Shown here in pieces: positions 38,049-50,297 of a stretch of 64,000 nucleotides of DNA (position 1 is the first letter of the stretch; each line of letters opens with the position of its first letter). The stretch spans positions 21,415,822-21,479,821 of the forward strand of contig NC_134017.1 in the NCBI RefSeq assembly GCF_040712315.1, in the 5' to 3' direction. The notes beneath the pieces were generated by a model that was not told the origin of the DNA, ran no database searches, and worked only from the letters and a program-made list of their open reading frames with translations. Origin of the DNA: Castanea sativa (Eukaryota; Streptophyta; Magnoliopsida; Fagales; Fagaceae). The position numbers and the translations under genes are program-made.

Positions 38049-39234
38049 TTTTGTCACGAGTGACAAAGGGTAAAAGCGTCAAGTAGATATCTCGTTAGAA
38101 CAGGAAGAGCTAGCATCTCCATCCTCATCATCATCGCCGGAACCATCATCAGGTGTCTCGGGTGCCTCGGGAGGAGGAAAGGGAGACTCCACAAAACCAC
38201 CAAGGCGAGCTTGCCGTCTAGCAATGTGGCCAACACGAGTGTTCACTTGATACAACTTCGTAGAAAGTGTATTAAGACGAGCATCCATGCGTTGAAGCTG
38301 CGCCATGATCGCATCCAAAGTCACACCTCCCGCTAAAGAAGAGGGAGCGGAGGTAGAAGGAGTTAAAGGAATGGGAGGAGCTGCTGAACCGGACCACCTC
38401 GCATGAAATTACGCCTCGCTCCATTTAATGGTAGCATAGTCAATGGCACACATGAAAGAGAGGTGGTCGAATGAAGGAAAAGGAACAGAGAAGTGGCGTA
38501 AGATCCGAGTGATAGCAGAAGGAAAGATGAGCTTATCATGGGTAGCCGTATCCCTATACACATCTATGATAGAATGATAAAATGTGAAGAAAAGGCTATG
38601 GAAAGATCCTCAAGAAGAGACAACAAAAACAAGAACAAGACTTTGTAATGGAGTTGTGGTGAGAGAGAGGATACAACACAAAAGTCATAACTATGTTCAA
38701 GAAACGAGGACCTTTAGCAAAAGGTCGACATAATGTAAATTGATGCTCACCCCAATCAGTTGGGTGCTCACAAAAAGCAGAGATCATCTCGTCTTTGGAC
38801 ACAGTCCATAGACGCTCACAACCAGGGTAGTCAGGATGCACAACCCTTGGAACATGAAGTACATCGGATACCAACTTTGGTGTGACTACAATGCACGTAC
38901 CTCGAACGCGAGTATGAAAGAGAGGTACTGAAGTATCAGTTCCATGCATGTTGGAGTAGAACTCCTAGATTAGCACAAAAGGACATGTGATCGGAACGTC
39001 ACACAATGACTCCCATTCCTGTCTGTGAATGACATTGGGAAGGTCAGTGTCGACAAAATCCGACAAAACAACTTGGCATTCCGAATGAACACCTCGTTTA
39101 GAGAAGTTTTTCAAGAAGTCCTTTTGGGCTTTCTCATCACGGAACCTGACAGAGGAGGGAGTAGGATCAGAAGATGAAGAAGCCCTAGAACACAGAGGGT
39201 TCTAGACAAGAGCAGACTTACGTTTTGGTGCCAT
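38049..39234 (-). pseudogene. putative plant transposon-protein ORF carried by the nested element
   Basis: Starts at an ATG near 39234 (MAPKRKSA). A Ser-rich start is followed by a region with FRDEKAQKDFLKNFS, FVDTDLPNVIH and EFYSNMHGTD, then RVRGTCIVVTPKLVSDVLHV and WGEHQFTLCRPFAKGPRF, the pattern of the putative plant transposon protein domain found in many plant retroelement ORFs (PF20167-like, from memory). The C-terminus (38324-38079) has a heptad-like segment LQRMDARLNTLSTKLYQVN and an acidic tail. Stops at codon 11 (about 39204) and about 38967, and frameshifts near 38600-38350, break it. It occupies the place pol would have. Function unknown. Confidence 0.72.
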
Positions 39235-39764
39235 TGACACACTAACGTAAACTAGAGAGAGAGAGGGGGGGAAAGGAAACACACAAAAAAGTTCCAACAT
39301 AGTTCAAATAGAACAAGTATATTAAAAGGAAAGAACGTATGCATGAAAAATGCATGAACATATGACATGCCGTTAAAAAGACATCATGGGCTCCGCCCAA
39401 TCCAATCCTACTAGCACACGATCAAATCGCACACATCTAAATGCATGATAATACAATTATTATGCTTATGAGATGTAATGCATGAGATTTGAAACTCATT
39501 TAGGCAAAAACCCATCCCAATTTTTCACAAAAACTCAACACTTTTGAAAAACCCCAAAAATTTTCAAAACTCAAAATCCTAGGTTTCGAAACATGAAATG
39601 CACATAGAATGAAAGATAAGAGGCTTACCAAGAGAAGAAAATCTTGAAAAAGTTTGAAGAAACCTTGAGGAAAGTGTATGAGTGAGAGAAAGTGAAGCTA
39701 TCGAGAGAGAGATCGAGAGAAATGAAGTCCAGATCGCACAGAACCTATTTATAGTACCTCAGTA

Positions 39765-40080
39765 AATCTCGACAGATAGAAGTGTTGAGATAGGTGTCGA
39801 GGAAAAGACGTTGACAGATGCAGCTATCGGGGAGGTGTCGAGGAATAGAAGAAAGACACAAAAAAGAACCTCGATCAATCCACAAGGTGTTGATAAGTTG
39901 TCGAGAGGTTAGAAGGTTTCTCGATTGATCCAGAGGCTATCAAGAAGCTATTGAGAGGCCAGGAAGTTTTTCGATCAATCCACCAGCTATCGAGAGGTGT
40001 CGAGATTGCAATAAGATGCAACTGAAGACCTCGATAGATAAGCCAGGTATCGAGAGGTGTCGAGAAGGTATCGAGATGGC
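39765..40080. repeat. TCGAG-rich degenerate tandem repeat in the nested element
   Basis: At least eight occurrences of (T)ATCGAGAGGTGTCGAG-like or CTCGATCAATCCA-like units with variable spacing. Related CTGTCGAG units occur in the element's LTRs (about 37255-37340 and 43850-43945). Confidence 0.65.
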
Positions 40081-40216
40081 TTAAAAACATTTTTTCAAAG
40101 AGGAGAAAAAAAAAAAGATATGAATGCAATCAAATATGCAACACAACCAATGATCCAACCAACATTTTAACCTCTCAAAACATCTCTCAATCAACAAAGA
40201 GTTAAGCATTTAGCTC

Positions 40217-40218
<2 letters not shown>

Positions 40219-40267
<49 letters not shown>
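40219..40267. repeat. (AC)n microsatellite
   Basis: About 24 uninterrupted AC units inside the nested element. Confidence 0.97.
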
Positions 40268-40272
<5 letters not shown>

Positions 40273-41188
40273 AAGTCTAACAAATTTTATATTTCAAAAA
40301 CAAGTTAAGACAGATTAATGAGCATACATCAACACATGTTAATCTCATGATGGCCAAATCACATTGTACCTGCACATGTATCAAGAGTAACAAAGAATGT
40401 TGCGTGTTGTGTGTGACAATCATTGCAAGATTACTTAAGTGTCTCGATGTTATGACAATTTGAGATATGAGAAAATCACTTTAACTCACACACAATCATA
40501 ACTGTTTGATGGGGACTATCACCTTCGAAGTACATCATATAATTCCTATATCTCCTAGAAAACACGCTTGCAATCATATTTAAAGCATTTTGTTCTTTTT
40601 GCTTTTATTTTTTTACATATTTTTTATTATTAAGCAAACCATGCATGGGTATACAAAGGAGAAAAAAGAAATACCCAATTATTTTAAGCTTTTGACATTG
40701 TACTTTTGCTATGCCGAAGCATACAGATGTCATATCATGACTGGCGAGTAACAGTGGTGAGATGGTTATTTATGCCTTTCTCTTAGGATTTTCTAGTTTT
40801 TCCCATAAAAAAAAGTGATACGAGTGTTAAGTACAAGAAATTACTTAATCTTACTCATCACAAACAAAGAGCCACAAAGCTCACTTGCTTAGTTTGTGTA
40901 TAAAATGCTCATCTAAGTTACAAGAGATACAAAGTTTAGAGAACTTTGTTTCAATGGCCATTTTAAGGTTCACAAGAACCGATGTACATAAACACACACT
41001 ATTTTTGTATTTTTCAATTTTTTTTGAATTAAAACAAAATAACTAAAATTGAAAAATTAATAACCAAAAACATGCAAGACAAAACAAAGCAATGCATAAA
41101 ACTAGACTGACTCAAAACATTAAAGCAAAACACACAAGTAATGCAAAAACAAAGAAAAAAAAATGAATAGAGAGAAAAAGTGATTAGA

Positions 41189-43010
41189 TCACTTGGAACC
41201 CTTTTCCTTCCACACCTTTGAAGAACCTTTCTTCTTTGCGAACCCTTGAACCGTCGATGAAGGGGAAGAATTTATACCGTTCAAGTTCGAAAGGAACATA
41301 AGGGCTTTAAGAAGATCTCCAAAAGGAGCAAATGAGGACGAAAACTGATTCTGGTTTCTCGACGCCAACATGTTGTTGCTATTTTGAGTGGCTAACCACT
41401 TATAGCAATTTGGTCTAGTATGACCAGTTGCTCCATAGTAATGACAAAGATGCTGCTTCTTTTGTTTAGGCCTTTGAGAGATAGCCTTCTTAGCCCTAGG
41501 GTTTTTAACTTCCTTCTTATCTTGCTTAGGCGATGCTCTTAAGATAGATTTACCCTTGTTTATGTTCTCACTAGCTAATTCAGTTTTAACATTAGTGTTC
41601 TTAACTTCAACATTATTGCTAGGGGGAACAAAAACAGTAGTATTAGCAGAAGCAATATTAGAGAAAGAGAAATCATACCCTAAACCTGTTCGATCTGAAG
41701 CATATTTTTGAAAATCGAGCATCTCATCGAGCCTAGCACTTGAAGTCCTTTCCAACTAAGCTCTGACTTAGAATAGTTCTGCCTCAAGATTCTTAGTCTT
41801 CTTAGCCAAGAAGTTATTTTCGAACCTCAGTGCTCCAATAGTTTGATTTGCTTCATCAAACTTTGTGGAAAGCTCTTCACGTTCAAGCTCCACATCACTA
41901 AGCTTTTTGGTGGTCAACCTATACAGTTTCTCATACTTTTTTGAGATCTTATATAATTTTGCATAGGCTGTGTGAATGTCATCTTGATCATCCATCTTCT
42001 CAAACTTGGCTTCCACCAATTCCTTTTCTTCATCCACATCTTCAACAATCCCTTCAGTAGGATTAACTGTGGTAGTGAAGGCATTCAAGATTCCGTCATC
42101 CTCATTGTCGGAATCATCTTCAGGCTTGGTGTTGCTTAGCGTAACAGCAAATGTCTTGTTTTTCCCAATTGTTTTGAGATACGTTGGGCATTCCTATTTC
42201 ATGTGTCCGAAGCCTTGACACCCAAAGCACTTAGGTCCTGTAGGAACAGTGTTATGACGGCCATCCCTCGCATCCTTCTTCCCTTTGTCTTGACCCTTGA
42301 ACTAAGAAGAACTTGATTGCCTACGGTCCTTGTTGAAGCCTTTTCCATTGGCATTCTTCATGAACTTCTTGAATTGCCTGGTGATGTAGGACTCCATCTT
42401 AGAATCTTCATCGTCTGAAGACTCTTCCATCTCACTGCTCTTGGCCTTCAGTGTCATATTCTTGCTCTTGATCGTCTTTCCGATTCTAGACAAACCCAAC
42501 TCATTGGTCTATAGATTTCCAACCAGCTATGTCAAAGGAATTTTGTCAATATCCTTTGATTCCTCAATCGCAGTGATCTTTGCATGGAATCTTTCGGGCA
42601 AAGATCTGAGCACTTTTCTCACAATCTTGGGTTCTGGGATAGTTTCTTCAAGATTGAAGGCAGAGTTCACTATGTCTTTGAGTTTTACATAGAACTCATC
42701 AAATAACTCATCCTCCTCCATTTTTATCTCTTCGAAGTTTATAGTGCGCCTCTGAAGCTTTGAGTCTTTGACATCCTTTGTTCCCTCATAGGTTGTTTAG
42801 AGAATGGTCTATGCTTCCTTTGCAATTTCAATGGAGGATATTTTCTGGAATTCCTCATTTCTGACTGCACTGAACAAAGCATTTAATGCCCTATTGTTGA
42901 AGTTTGCCTCCTTGATCTTTGCCTCATCCCAATCGGCCGGCGCTTCCTTTGGCTTGGTCTAGCAAATCTTTACAGCTTGCCACACCTTCTCATCTAGAGA
43001 CTGCAAAAAA
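41189..43010 (-). pseudogene. Gag of the nested pol-less element, degraded
   Basis: Minus strand. A UBN2/DUF4219-like gag core (NNRALNALFSAVRNEEF, TYEGTKDVKDSKLQ, DELFDEFYVKLKDIVNSAF) runs about 43010-42527, then an acidic linker, a first zinc knuckle CFGCQGFGHMK-ECP near 42200 with a stop inside it, a coiled coil (KKYEKLYRLTTKKLSDVELEREEL, about 41960-41800), and a second knuckle-like CHYYGATGHTRPNC near 41440. In-frame stops separate the pieces, but most remain in a compatible order. Two knuckles around a coiled coil is a layout of large plant copia gags. Confidence 0.82.
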
Positions 43011-43094
43011 AGGAGGGATAATAAGAGATTGTCCTCAATCCATGACAACAGGGGTCAGTGGATCACACACAAGGATTAAACCCTAATCAGAGTG

Positions 43095-43113
43095 TGCCTG
43101 CTCTGATACCACT
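43095..43113 (-). other. primer-binding site of the nested element
   Basis: Minus-strand AGTGGTATCAGAGCAGG directly after the 5' LTR: the initiator-tRNA-Met complement used by most plant copia elements. Confidence 0.88.
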
Positions 43114-44145
43114 TGATAGGCCAAAAACCTATTAACCCATTGTAATGGATTAATTAATTAATTAGCCAAGTTTAATTAATTAACCAATTTAACATGCATA
43201 TGCGTGGTAGCACAAACAAATCACCAATAAACTAAAGTGCAGCGGAAAAATAAATTTGACACAATGATTTGTTTACGAATGGGGAAAAGCTCCTAGGCAA
43301 AAACCCTACCGGGTGATTTTAAGGTCACCACTCCCGAGAATCCACTATGATCACAACAAGCGGTAACAAGTAAAGGAATCTCAGTACCTTATACCAACCT
43401 ACAGTTGAACCCTTACCCCAATACCCAATTGGACTTGTTTTATAGTGACAATCTCTCATTTTCAATGCATGGCTCCTATTACGTGACTAACCAATTGTGC
43501 GGAACCTAGTACGCAACTTCAATCACGAACTTGAGGAAGACATTGATTGCGTAGTTCTTCAGTTCATCCTCACAATGAAGAACAAGAAGATGCTTGATTA
43601 CAAAACCTTATGGTACAAAGACACAGCAACTTCTTCACAAAGAGATGAACTAGGGCAAACTTTGTCTCCGGTCACAAATTGCTTGAACAGACTTTGCTCA
43701 ATGCTTGTGCAACTTGTGCTTATTTTGATGACCCTTAAAATAATCATTTTATATGTCTAGGGTTATGAGAAAAGAAGGCCTAAAGACATGTCCACGGATT
43801 AAAGTCAAAATAGTACTGAAAAACTATTTTTCTTAAATCTTGACAGCTAGAGGTGTCGAGGTGCTGTCGAGCAGCTGTCAAGCCACGGGCTAGAACAGCT
43901 TCTAAAAACTAGATAGATGCAGCTGTCGAGCCAGTTGTCAAGCTTTAATGAAGAGCACTTCTCAGCTTGTTTCTTGGGCAGACTTGCATGGCTTTAACAC
44001 TTGATCTTGAAAACTAGTTTCTTGAAGTATCAAAAACATCCTAGATTTACCCAATTCAAAGTAAAGTGCATTTTGTCAAAGGATTAGCCAATTACATAAA
44101 AGAATGACATATGTTCTTATCAAGTGAACCACATATGTCCTAACA
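43114..44145 (-). repeat. 5' LTR of the nested pol-less element (1032 bp)
   Basis: Minus strand begins TGTTAGGACATATGTGG and ends GGCCTATCA. Paired with 36515-37521. Confidence 0.92.
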
Positions 44146-46769
44146 CATCATAATCGATACCTTCTTTTTGTGTGTACCATTTTGCCACTAGTCTTGCTTT
44201 AAAGGTTTCAACCTTTCCATCTATCCCTCTCTTCCTCTTGTAAACCCATTTGCAACTAACATGTTTAATGCATTAGGTGCCTTTACAAGATTCCATACTT
44301 GATTGGAATACATAGAATCCAATTCAGATTTCATAGCATTGACCCAATGATGTGCATCTATATCATTCATTGCCTCTTCATAAGTGTAGGGATCCGATTC
44401 AGCCTCTTCTAGGATAGCTTCAAAAGTTTCTCCCAAACCTATAAATCTTATAGGTGCCCGAACAATTCTCCCACTACAACGAGGCTCTTGTGTACTAGTC
44501 ATCTCCCACTACAACCACATCATTCCTAGTGTTATCCATTGGTTTTTTAATTACATGTTCATTCATTTCATCCAAAACAACTCTACTTCTAGGAGTAAAA
44601 TTATTCATATAGTCATTTTTCAAAAATTTAGCATTTTTACTAACAAAAACTTTGTTATCATTGCGACTATAGAATAAATAACCCCTAGTTTCTTTTGGAT
44701 AACCTACAAGCAAGCATAATTCTGATTTTGGTTCCAATTTATCAGTCTCCCCTTTTAGCACATGTGCCGGACAACCACAAATGTGGAGGTATCTCATAGT
44801 AGGCTTACGTCCACTCCATAATTCCATGGGTGTTTTGGGAACAAATTTTGATGGAACTAAATTTAGAAGATGTATTGCTGTATTTAAGGCATACCCCCAA
44901 AAAGAAATTGGTAAAATTGAGTAACTCATCATGGACCTAACCATTTCTAAAAGAGTCATATTCCTTCTTTCTGCTACACTATTTTGTTGGGGAGTTCCAG
45001 GTGCAGTCAATTGCGATACAATCCTATTTTAAGTTAAGTAATCCTTGAAATCTCCAAGAAGGTATTCACCACCTTGATCAAATCGAATAGCCTTTATGTG
45101 TTTACCTAATTGATTCTCAACTTCAGCTCTAAACTCTTTGAATTTTTCAAAAGTTTCGGACTTTCGTTACATTAGGTATACATAACCATATCTTGAGTAA
45201 TCATCCGTAAAAGTGATAAAGTACTCATAACCTCCTTTTTCTTGGGTTGACATAGGACTACATACATCCGTATGAACTAATTCAAGCAACTCTTGGGCTC
45301 TTTTACCTTTTGCATTAAAATGTCTTTTGGTCATTTTAACCTCCAAACAAGATTCACAAACTAAAAGTCCATCAAGTTCTAATGGCTCTAAGAGTCTATT
45401 TTTTATCAGTCTTTGAATTTTGTTTGGATTAATATGACTCAAATGTAAGTGACAAAGATATGCGTCATTAGTAGAAAGAAACTTTCTCTTTAATGATTTT
45501 ACATGAGACTTATTATCAAATTTAGAATTGTATAATTCATGTTTATCAGGAGTTAAAATATAAAGATTATCCACAATATTGCCAGAACAAATAAACACTT
45601 TATCCTTTTTTATTACAGCATAAACACAATATCCATGTTTACCTAAATAAGTTGCAAATTGAATTCCTACAAATATTAGGTACATACAAACAGTCTTCCA
45701 ATATTATAACTCTAGAATCAAAGCATGAATTAAACACTCCAACAGATACAACTACAATTCTGCTCCTATCAGCCAAAGTAAGAAACAGTTCTCCCTCATT
45801 TAACTTTCTGGTCTCCTGGAACCCCTGCAAAGAATTACAAATATGATTAGTGCAACCTGAATTCACACACTAAGAATCCGTGAGATTTTGTACTAAACGT
45901 ATTTCAAGAAGGAATGAACTTTTCATATCCTTATTTTTGGCAACTCTGAATATTGGACAATTTTGTTTCCAATGACCTTTCTCGCCACAATGGAAACACG
46001 TTCCTTTTGTGTACTCCTTTTTCTTTCCCTTGTTAGCAACTCTTAAGACAATTTATTTACCATTTTGCTTGGTGAAGTCCTTCTTCTTGTTCTTCTTCTT
46101 CTTCTTACTCTTGCCTTTCGACTTAGGTTGAGAAGTAGAAGCTTTAGCCATACTGACATCAACACTAGATGTACAAAGAATGCCTTCCACCACTACCAAC
46201 TCATTCATTAATTCAGAAAATGAATAAATCTTTTTGTTCATATTATAATTAAGTCTGAATTCCTTGAATAATTTTGGTAGTGACTGGAGTATCATATCCA
46301 CTTGGGATTCTCCATCAATATCGGCATCTAAAACTTCCAGTGTATTCAGATTAGAGATCATCCATAAATAATGCTCCCTCACTGAAGTATCTTCAGACAT
46401 TTTGGTATTATAAATTTGTCTCACAGTTTCTTGCCTTGCAAAATGATCTTGCTCACCAAACATCTCCTTCAGACTTTGCATTATGTCCAAAACTAGTTCT
46501 ACATCTTGCATTTGATGTTATAGAACATTTGATATAGATGCTAGGATATAGCACTTGACCATCTCATTAGATTTTTACCAACGATCATATTACTATTTTT
46601 CCTTAAGAGGAGCATCTAATGATGGAAAGTTAGGACAAGGTTGACTAAGCACATACTTGTGCTCATCAGCAGTTCGCACAATATCCAAATTTCTTTTCCA
46701 GTCCACAAAGTTGGGTTCAGTCAGTTTGTTTTGATTAAGAATAGCAACAAGTGGGCTAAAAGATGTCAT
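44146..46769 (-). pseudogene. copia B Gag, pre-integrase, integrase and start of RT, degraded
   Basis: Minus strand. Gag starts at an ATG near 46769 (MTSFSPLVAIL), is broken by stops at about 46600-46515, then continues (46511-46053) with the gag core and a Lys-rich tail. Zinc knuckle CFHCGEKGHWKQNC at about 45998-45957. GAG-pre-integrase 45866-45167 with a frameshift near 45650. Integrase core 45250-44700 (VHTDVC, FDQGGEY, SVAERRN). RT begins at about 44340 and is cut at 44150 by the nested insertion. Far more decayed than copia A. Confidence 0.9.
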
Positions 46770-47423
46770 GATTTAAATCTAAAAATAACAGACATGAATA
46801 TAATAAGTAAACCGGACATTATCAATTTAACATATAAAAATATAGTATGGAACTTTAATAAAACCATAATATAAAATATGCAACGACAACCCAATCCCAT
46901 GTTTAAAATTACTTGGTAGCAAGTAAATTATAAACACTATGACTGATTGAGAACTATTCTCATTATTAATTTCATCATGATAACTATTATCAAACACTAA
47001 TAATATGCCACATTTCCTTTGACCTCTAAGTAACAATGAAATAGCTCCATAGGAAGGTTAACATTAAACTTAGTCTAGTGTACACCATTGCTTGAAATCT
47101 ATGTAAGTCATTAAGTAACTCCATGGTGGTGTGGTCGTTCTTAATGAAAAAACACATATCATTCATCATTAAGAAGTTTAATCTGTAGTACCATGAATTA
47201 AACACCCTCCGAAGGGAGCAAGACATATACGCCAAGGCGAGGTGGTTAATCATACTACTATAAACCGACAATGGACGCTGTGAGAGTCAACCCTTGAATC
47301 TCTCTCCCACTAGATGTTTTAAAAGAAAGGTTTTTAAATTAGAAATCATGTGTTATCTCATTACACACAGCCTTGCATTTTAAAAAGTGTGAAAACACTT
47401 AGAAAAATTCAAAATTCACAACT

Positions 47424-47645
47424 TTCGATCGACCGAATGTATCCCTCGATCGGTCGAAAAAATTAAAAATTTGTACTTAACAATTTGCCTGGTTCAATTA
47501 GTACTCGATCGCTACTCGATCAATAGAAAAATCGATTGAAAAAGAACATTCGATCAATCGACTAGCAATCGAAAATCAATAGAATCAAACAGAATGGTTA
47601 CTGTTTCATTCGATTGATCAAAAGAAATTTTCGATCGAATGAAAC
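47424..47645. repeat. cluster of CGATCGA-type palindromes in copia B leader
   Basis: Between the primer site and gag: TTCGATCGACCGAA, CTCGATCGGTCGA, ATCGATTGA, TTCGATCAATCGA, TTCGATTGATC and TTCGATCGAAT within about 220 bp of otherwise AT-rich sequence. Confidence 0.7.
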
Positions 47646-47960
47646 TTGTGAAACTCGAATTTTCTAGAATTTTTCTATAGCAGTTTTTAATGGTTTTTTA
47701 TAAGCAAACAACCATCATATGAACATAATAGACAAATTTTGATATCAAAACTGAATTCCATTAATGCTTTAGCCTTAAAGTTCAATTTAACATACTTAAC
47801 ATCAAACTTAAATTACATCATAACATCAATATCAATTTTCATCAAACAATAATTTTAATAACCATGCAAAAAATTGATTGCATAATCTTCTAACATTATG
47901 AAATTACTATCTTTGATTCCAAAACTCACAAAACATGTTATACAAATTTGAAATTGACGA

Positions 47961-47976
47961 CTGCTCTGATACCAAT
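47961..47976 (-). other. primer-binding site of copia B
   Basis: Minus-strand ATTGGTATCAGAGCAG directly after the LTR end CCAACA: the initiator-tRNA-Met type. Confidence 0.88.
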
Positions 47977-49343
47977 TGTTGGATAAATACATGTTTGTAT
48001 CGCATACAAAACATACGCAGTGGAAAATTAATGGATCTACTTCATTCGTAATTGATAAAATATACTATGTAAATTTTAGAATTCAAGAACAAGATAGCGT
48101 ACCTTGGTGCGGTGAAATTCAAAACAAAATATTAGAAGTACTTGGGAACACTTTTAATCTTTACTCCAATTCCACTTTCCGCCCAAGAAGTGTGGTCTTT
48201 CAATCAGTTTCCAAGGGAGAATAAGAGAATGACTTACACTCATATACACACCATTTCATTCATTGTTAAAAAACTTATGAAATTCTGTATGTTTTTCCCT
48301 TTGTATCTAACTGATTATCTAATTAAGTTGGTTTTTTGGGCCATTCCAATTGGGCTCTAGTATGTGGCTTGGAGTGGGACCAAAAGGAAACAAATAAGAC
48401 ACTAACTCCAATGGGTCTTGGGCTTTTCTGTCAACTCTTGACAAGTCCAAAGTTACTATTAATTATATTTAATACCACTATATAAATATAATTGCACTCT
48501 AGGCCTTATTAATAAATTATATCCAAAAACTTTATTGTACATGCAACCCTTTCATAAAATATTTGTAGTAATACAAAGTCATGAATATACACTGTCACTT
48601 TGAAGATTACTACATCTTAATCCTTGAATACCCGGTTTAATCCTTTATGTTATTCATCATATATTTATGAAATTCAATTTCATAAATATATACTTTAACC
48701 TTACTAAAGTGGTTAGGCCTAACGCTCTGAATAACCAAACTTATTAAACTTATCTCAAATGAATATTTTATATCTCCGTTAAGAGATTATGAATTCTATT
48801 TTGAGAATATATGTTCCATCAACACTAAGTGTAACTGCCCAACATATTGAGGTTTTGATTGTTACTTTAAATCTCACTACTGATATATCAAAGCAACCTA
48901 CACTTCATAATTATGCCCATTATTCTCTCAAGATTAAGAGTTCATATAAATAGAAGTCGTGAGATTTATTATTCATTTAACAGTTGTTAGGAGAATAATA
49001 AATCTCACAGCGATCCAGTTCAATATGTCTTAACTCTTAAAACATATTAACTAGAAGTCTCCATTTCCATGATCAAGACAAATCATTTTAGTTGATATGC
49101 TATAGTCTTTGCAGATGAAATGCCCAATTTCATCACCGACTACAAACTATAATTCTGAGTTTATAAAGAACTTGTGATCTATATCTTCTGTAAGTAAATT
49201 ACATACTATGTCATGGACTATATGATAATGTCCAAATATTCATGTTACCATTATTTTAGATAATAATAAAACAACTTTATTAATCATAAAATTAAGTTAT
49301 ACATAGCATCATATAATAGGATTTAAGGGCACTAATTTTAACA
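47977..49343 (-). repeat. 5' LTR of copia B (1367 bp)
   Basis: Minus strand begins TGTTAAAATTAGTGCCC and ends ATCCAACA. It aligns with 3085-4519. It retains both LTR hairpins but has lost the TATA-like motif (GATACAAAGG near 48297). Confidence 0.9.
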
Positions 49344-50048
49344 CCATTGGCACCATCTGAGAGCAACATGGGAAGAATATAGGCAGTAAAATACCAAATG
49401 AACATGGTGAGATTTGGTCATGTGTCAATTTTATTACCAGTAATGTCACTATCATTGCTTATCCTAATCCCAGATTATAGTCAGTGGGGCACTGATTCTA
49501 CAACATCAGTCTAATGTTTTCTTTTTTTCTACTATTAAAATGATAGGTTCTTGGCATGGAAAGGTTAAAGTCTAAATTGCGAGTAAATGGGTTGAAATGT
49601 GGAGGTACTTTGCAAGAGTGTGCTGCCATCTTATGTATCCAATAATTGCATCATCTCTCACAAAGTACGTACAAACCTCGTAATAATACAAAGTATCCAA
49701 CGATTGCATCATTTCTCACAAAGTGCGAATCTCGTAATGATAAAGTTCTTAATATTGAGTTTTTATATTGTGAGAAAGACATTAAATAGTTCACATTTTG
49801 TGAGAAAGATGATGCCATTCTTTCTCAATATAACGAGATTAAGATGTCATGTTATTGTGATATATAGACTAAAACACCAAATTGCAAACATATTGACTTT
49901 ACAATATGTGAGTGTTTTCATGCCTTTTTAATCAATTAGGGCTAAAAATCATTGTCATTGTAAATTATTGTTTCACATTCTTTGGTTTAAATAAGTTGTA
50001 GGGTGTCCACTTATATGTTATTTTAAAAATTAAAAGGGAAATTAGAGG
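49344..50048. other. AT-rich region, no gene identified
   Basis: Just outside the copia B LTR the minus strand has a short open stretch (about 49344-49415) with LTMFIWYFTAYILPMLL that looks like coding sequence but I cannot assign it. CACAAAGT...CTCGTAAT segments are repeated near 49650-49740. Confidence 0.35.
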
Positions 50049-50297
50049 AAATGATAGGACATGATAAGAAGTGATGTTGGTACTACCCAATGTGATAATG
50101 AAACTGTCAAATGTGAGAAAAAAATAAGGTATCACTGGATGTGACAAGAAGTACAGTCAAATATGATGTTGGTACTACCTAATGTGACAATGAAACCATC
50201 AAATATGAGAAAAAATAAAAGAACTACCGAATGTGACAAGAGTACAATCACATGTTATGTTGGTACTGCACAATGTGAGGATGAAACTATCAAATGT
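50049..50297. repeat. minisatellite, left block
   Basis: Units of about 90 bp built from four related submotifs around AATGTGA (CAAATGTGAGAAAAAA, CCAAATGTGACAAAAG, CACATGTGATGTTGG, CAATGTGAGGATGAAAC). It continues at 51335 beyond an inserted LTR. The last five bases (AATGT, 50293-50297) are one copy of the LTR's target duplication. Confidence 0.88.

Larger units (their letters stand above)
36515..44145 (-). mobile_element. non-autonomous copia-type LTR element nested in copia B (7.6 kb)
   Basis: Two LTRs: 5' copy 43114-44145 and 3' copy 36515-37521 (minus-strand reading TGTTAGGACATATG...GGCCTATCA). Primer site next to the 5' LTR, polypurine tract next to the 3' LTR. Target duplication CATCA at 44146-44150 and TATCA (one mismatch) at 36510-36514. 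Inside are a degraded gag and one further ORF, but no integrase, RT or RNase H that I can recognise, in 5.6 kb of interior. It must have relied on enzymes from other elements. Confidence 0.9.
35455..49343 (-). mobile_element. Ty1/copia retrotransposon B, 3'-truncated and split by a nested element
   Basis: Same family as copia A but on the minus strand. It runs from the 5' LTR (47977-49343) through gag, pre-integrase, integrase and RT to 44146, then is interrupted by the pol-less element 36515-44145, and resumes with RT and part of RNase H (36514-35455). The end of RNase H and the 3' LTR are missing; similarity to copia A stops near 35455. Confidence 0.92.
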
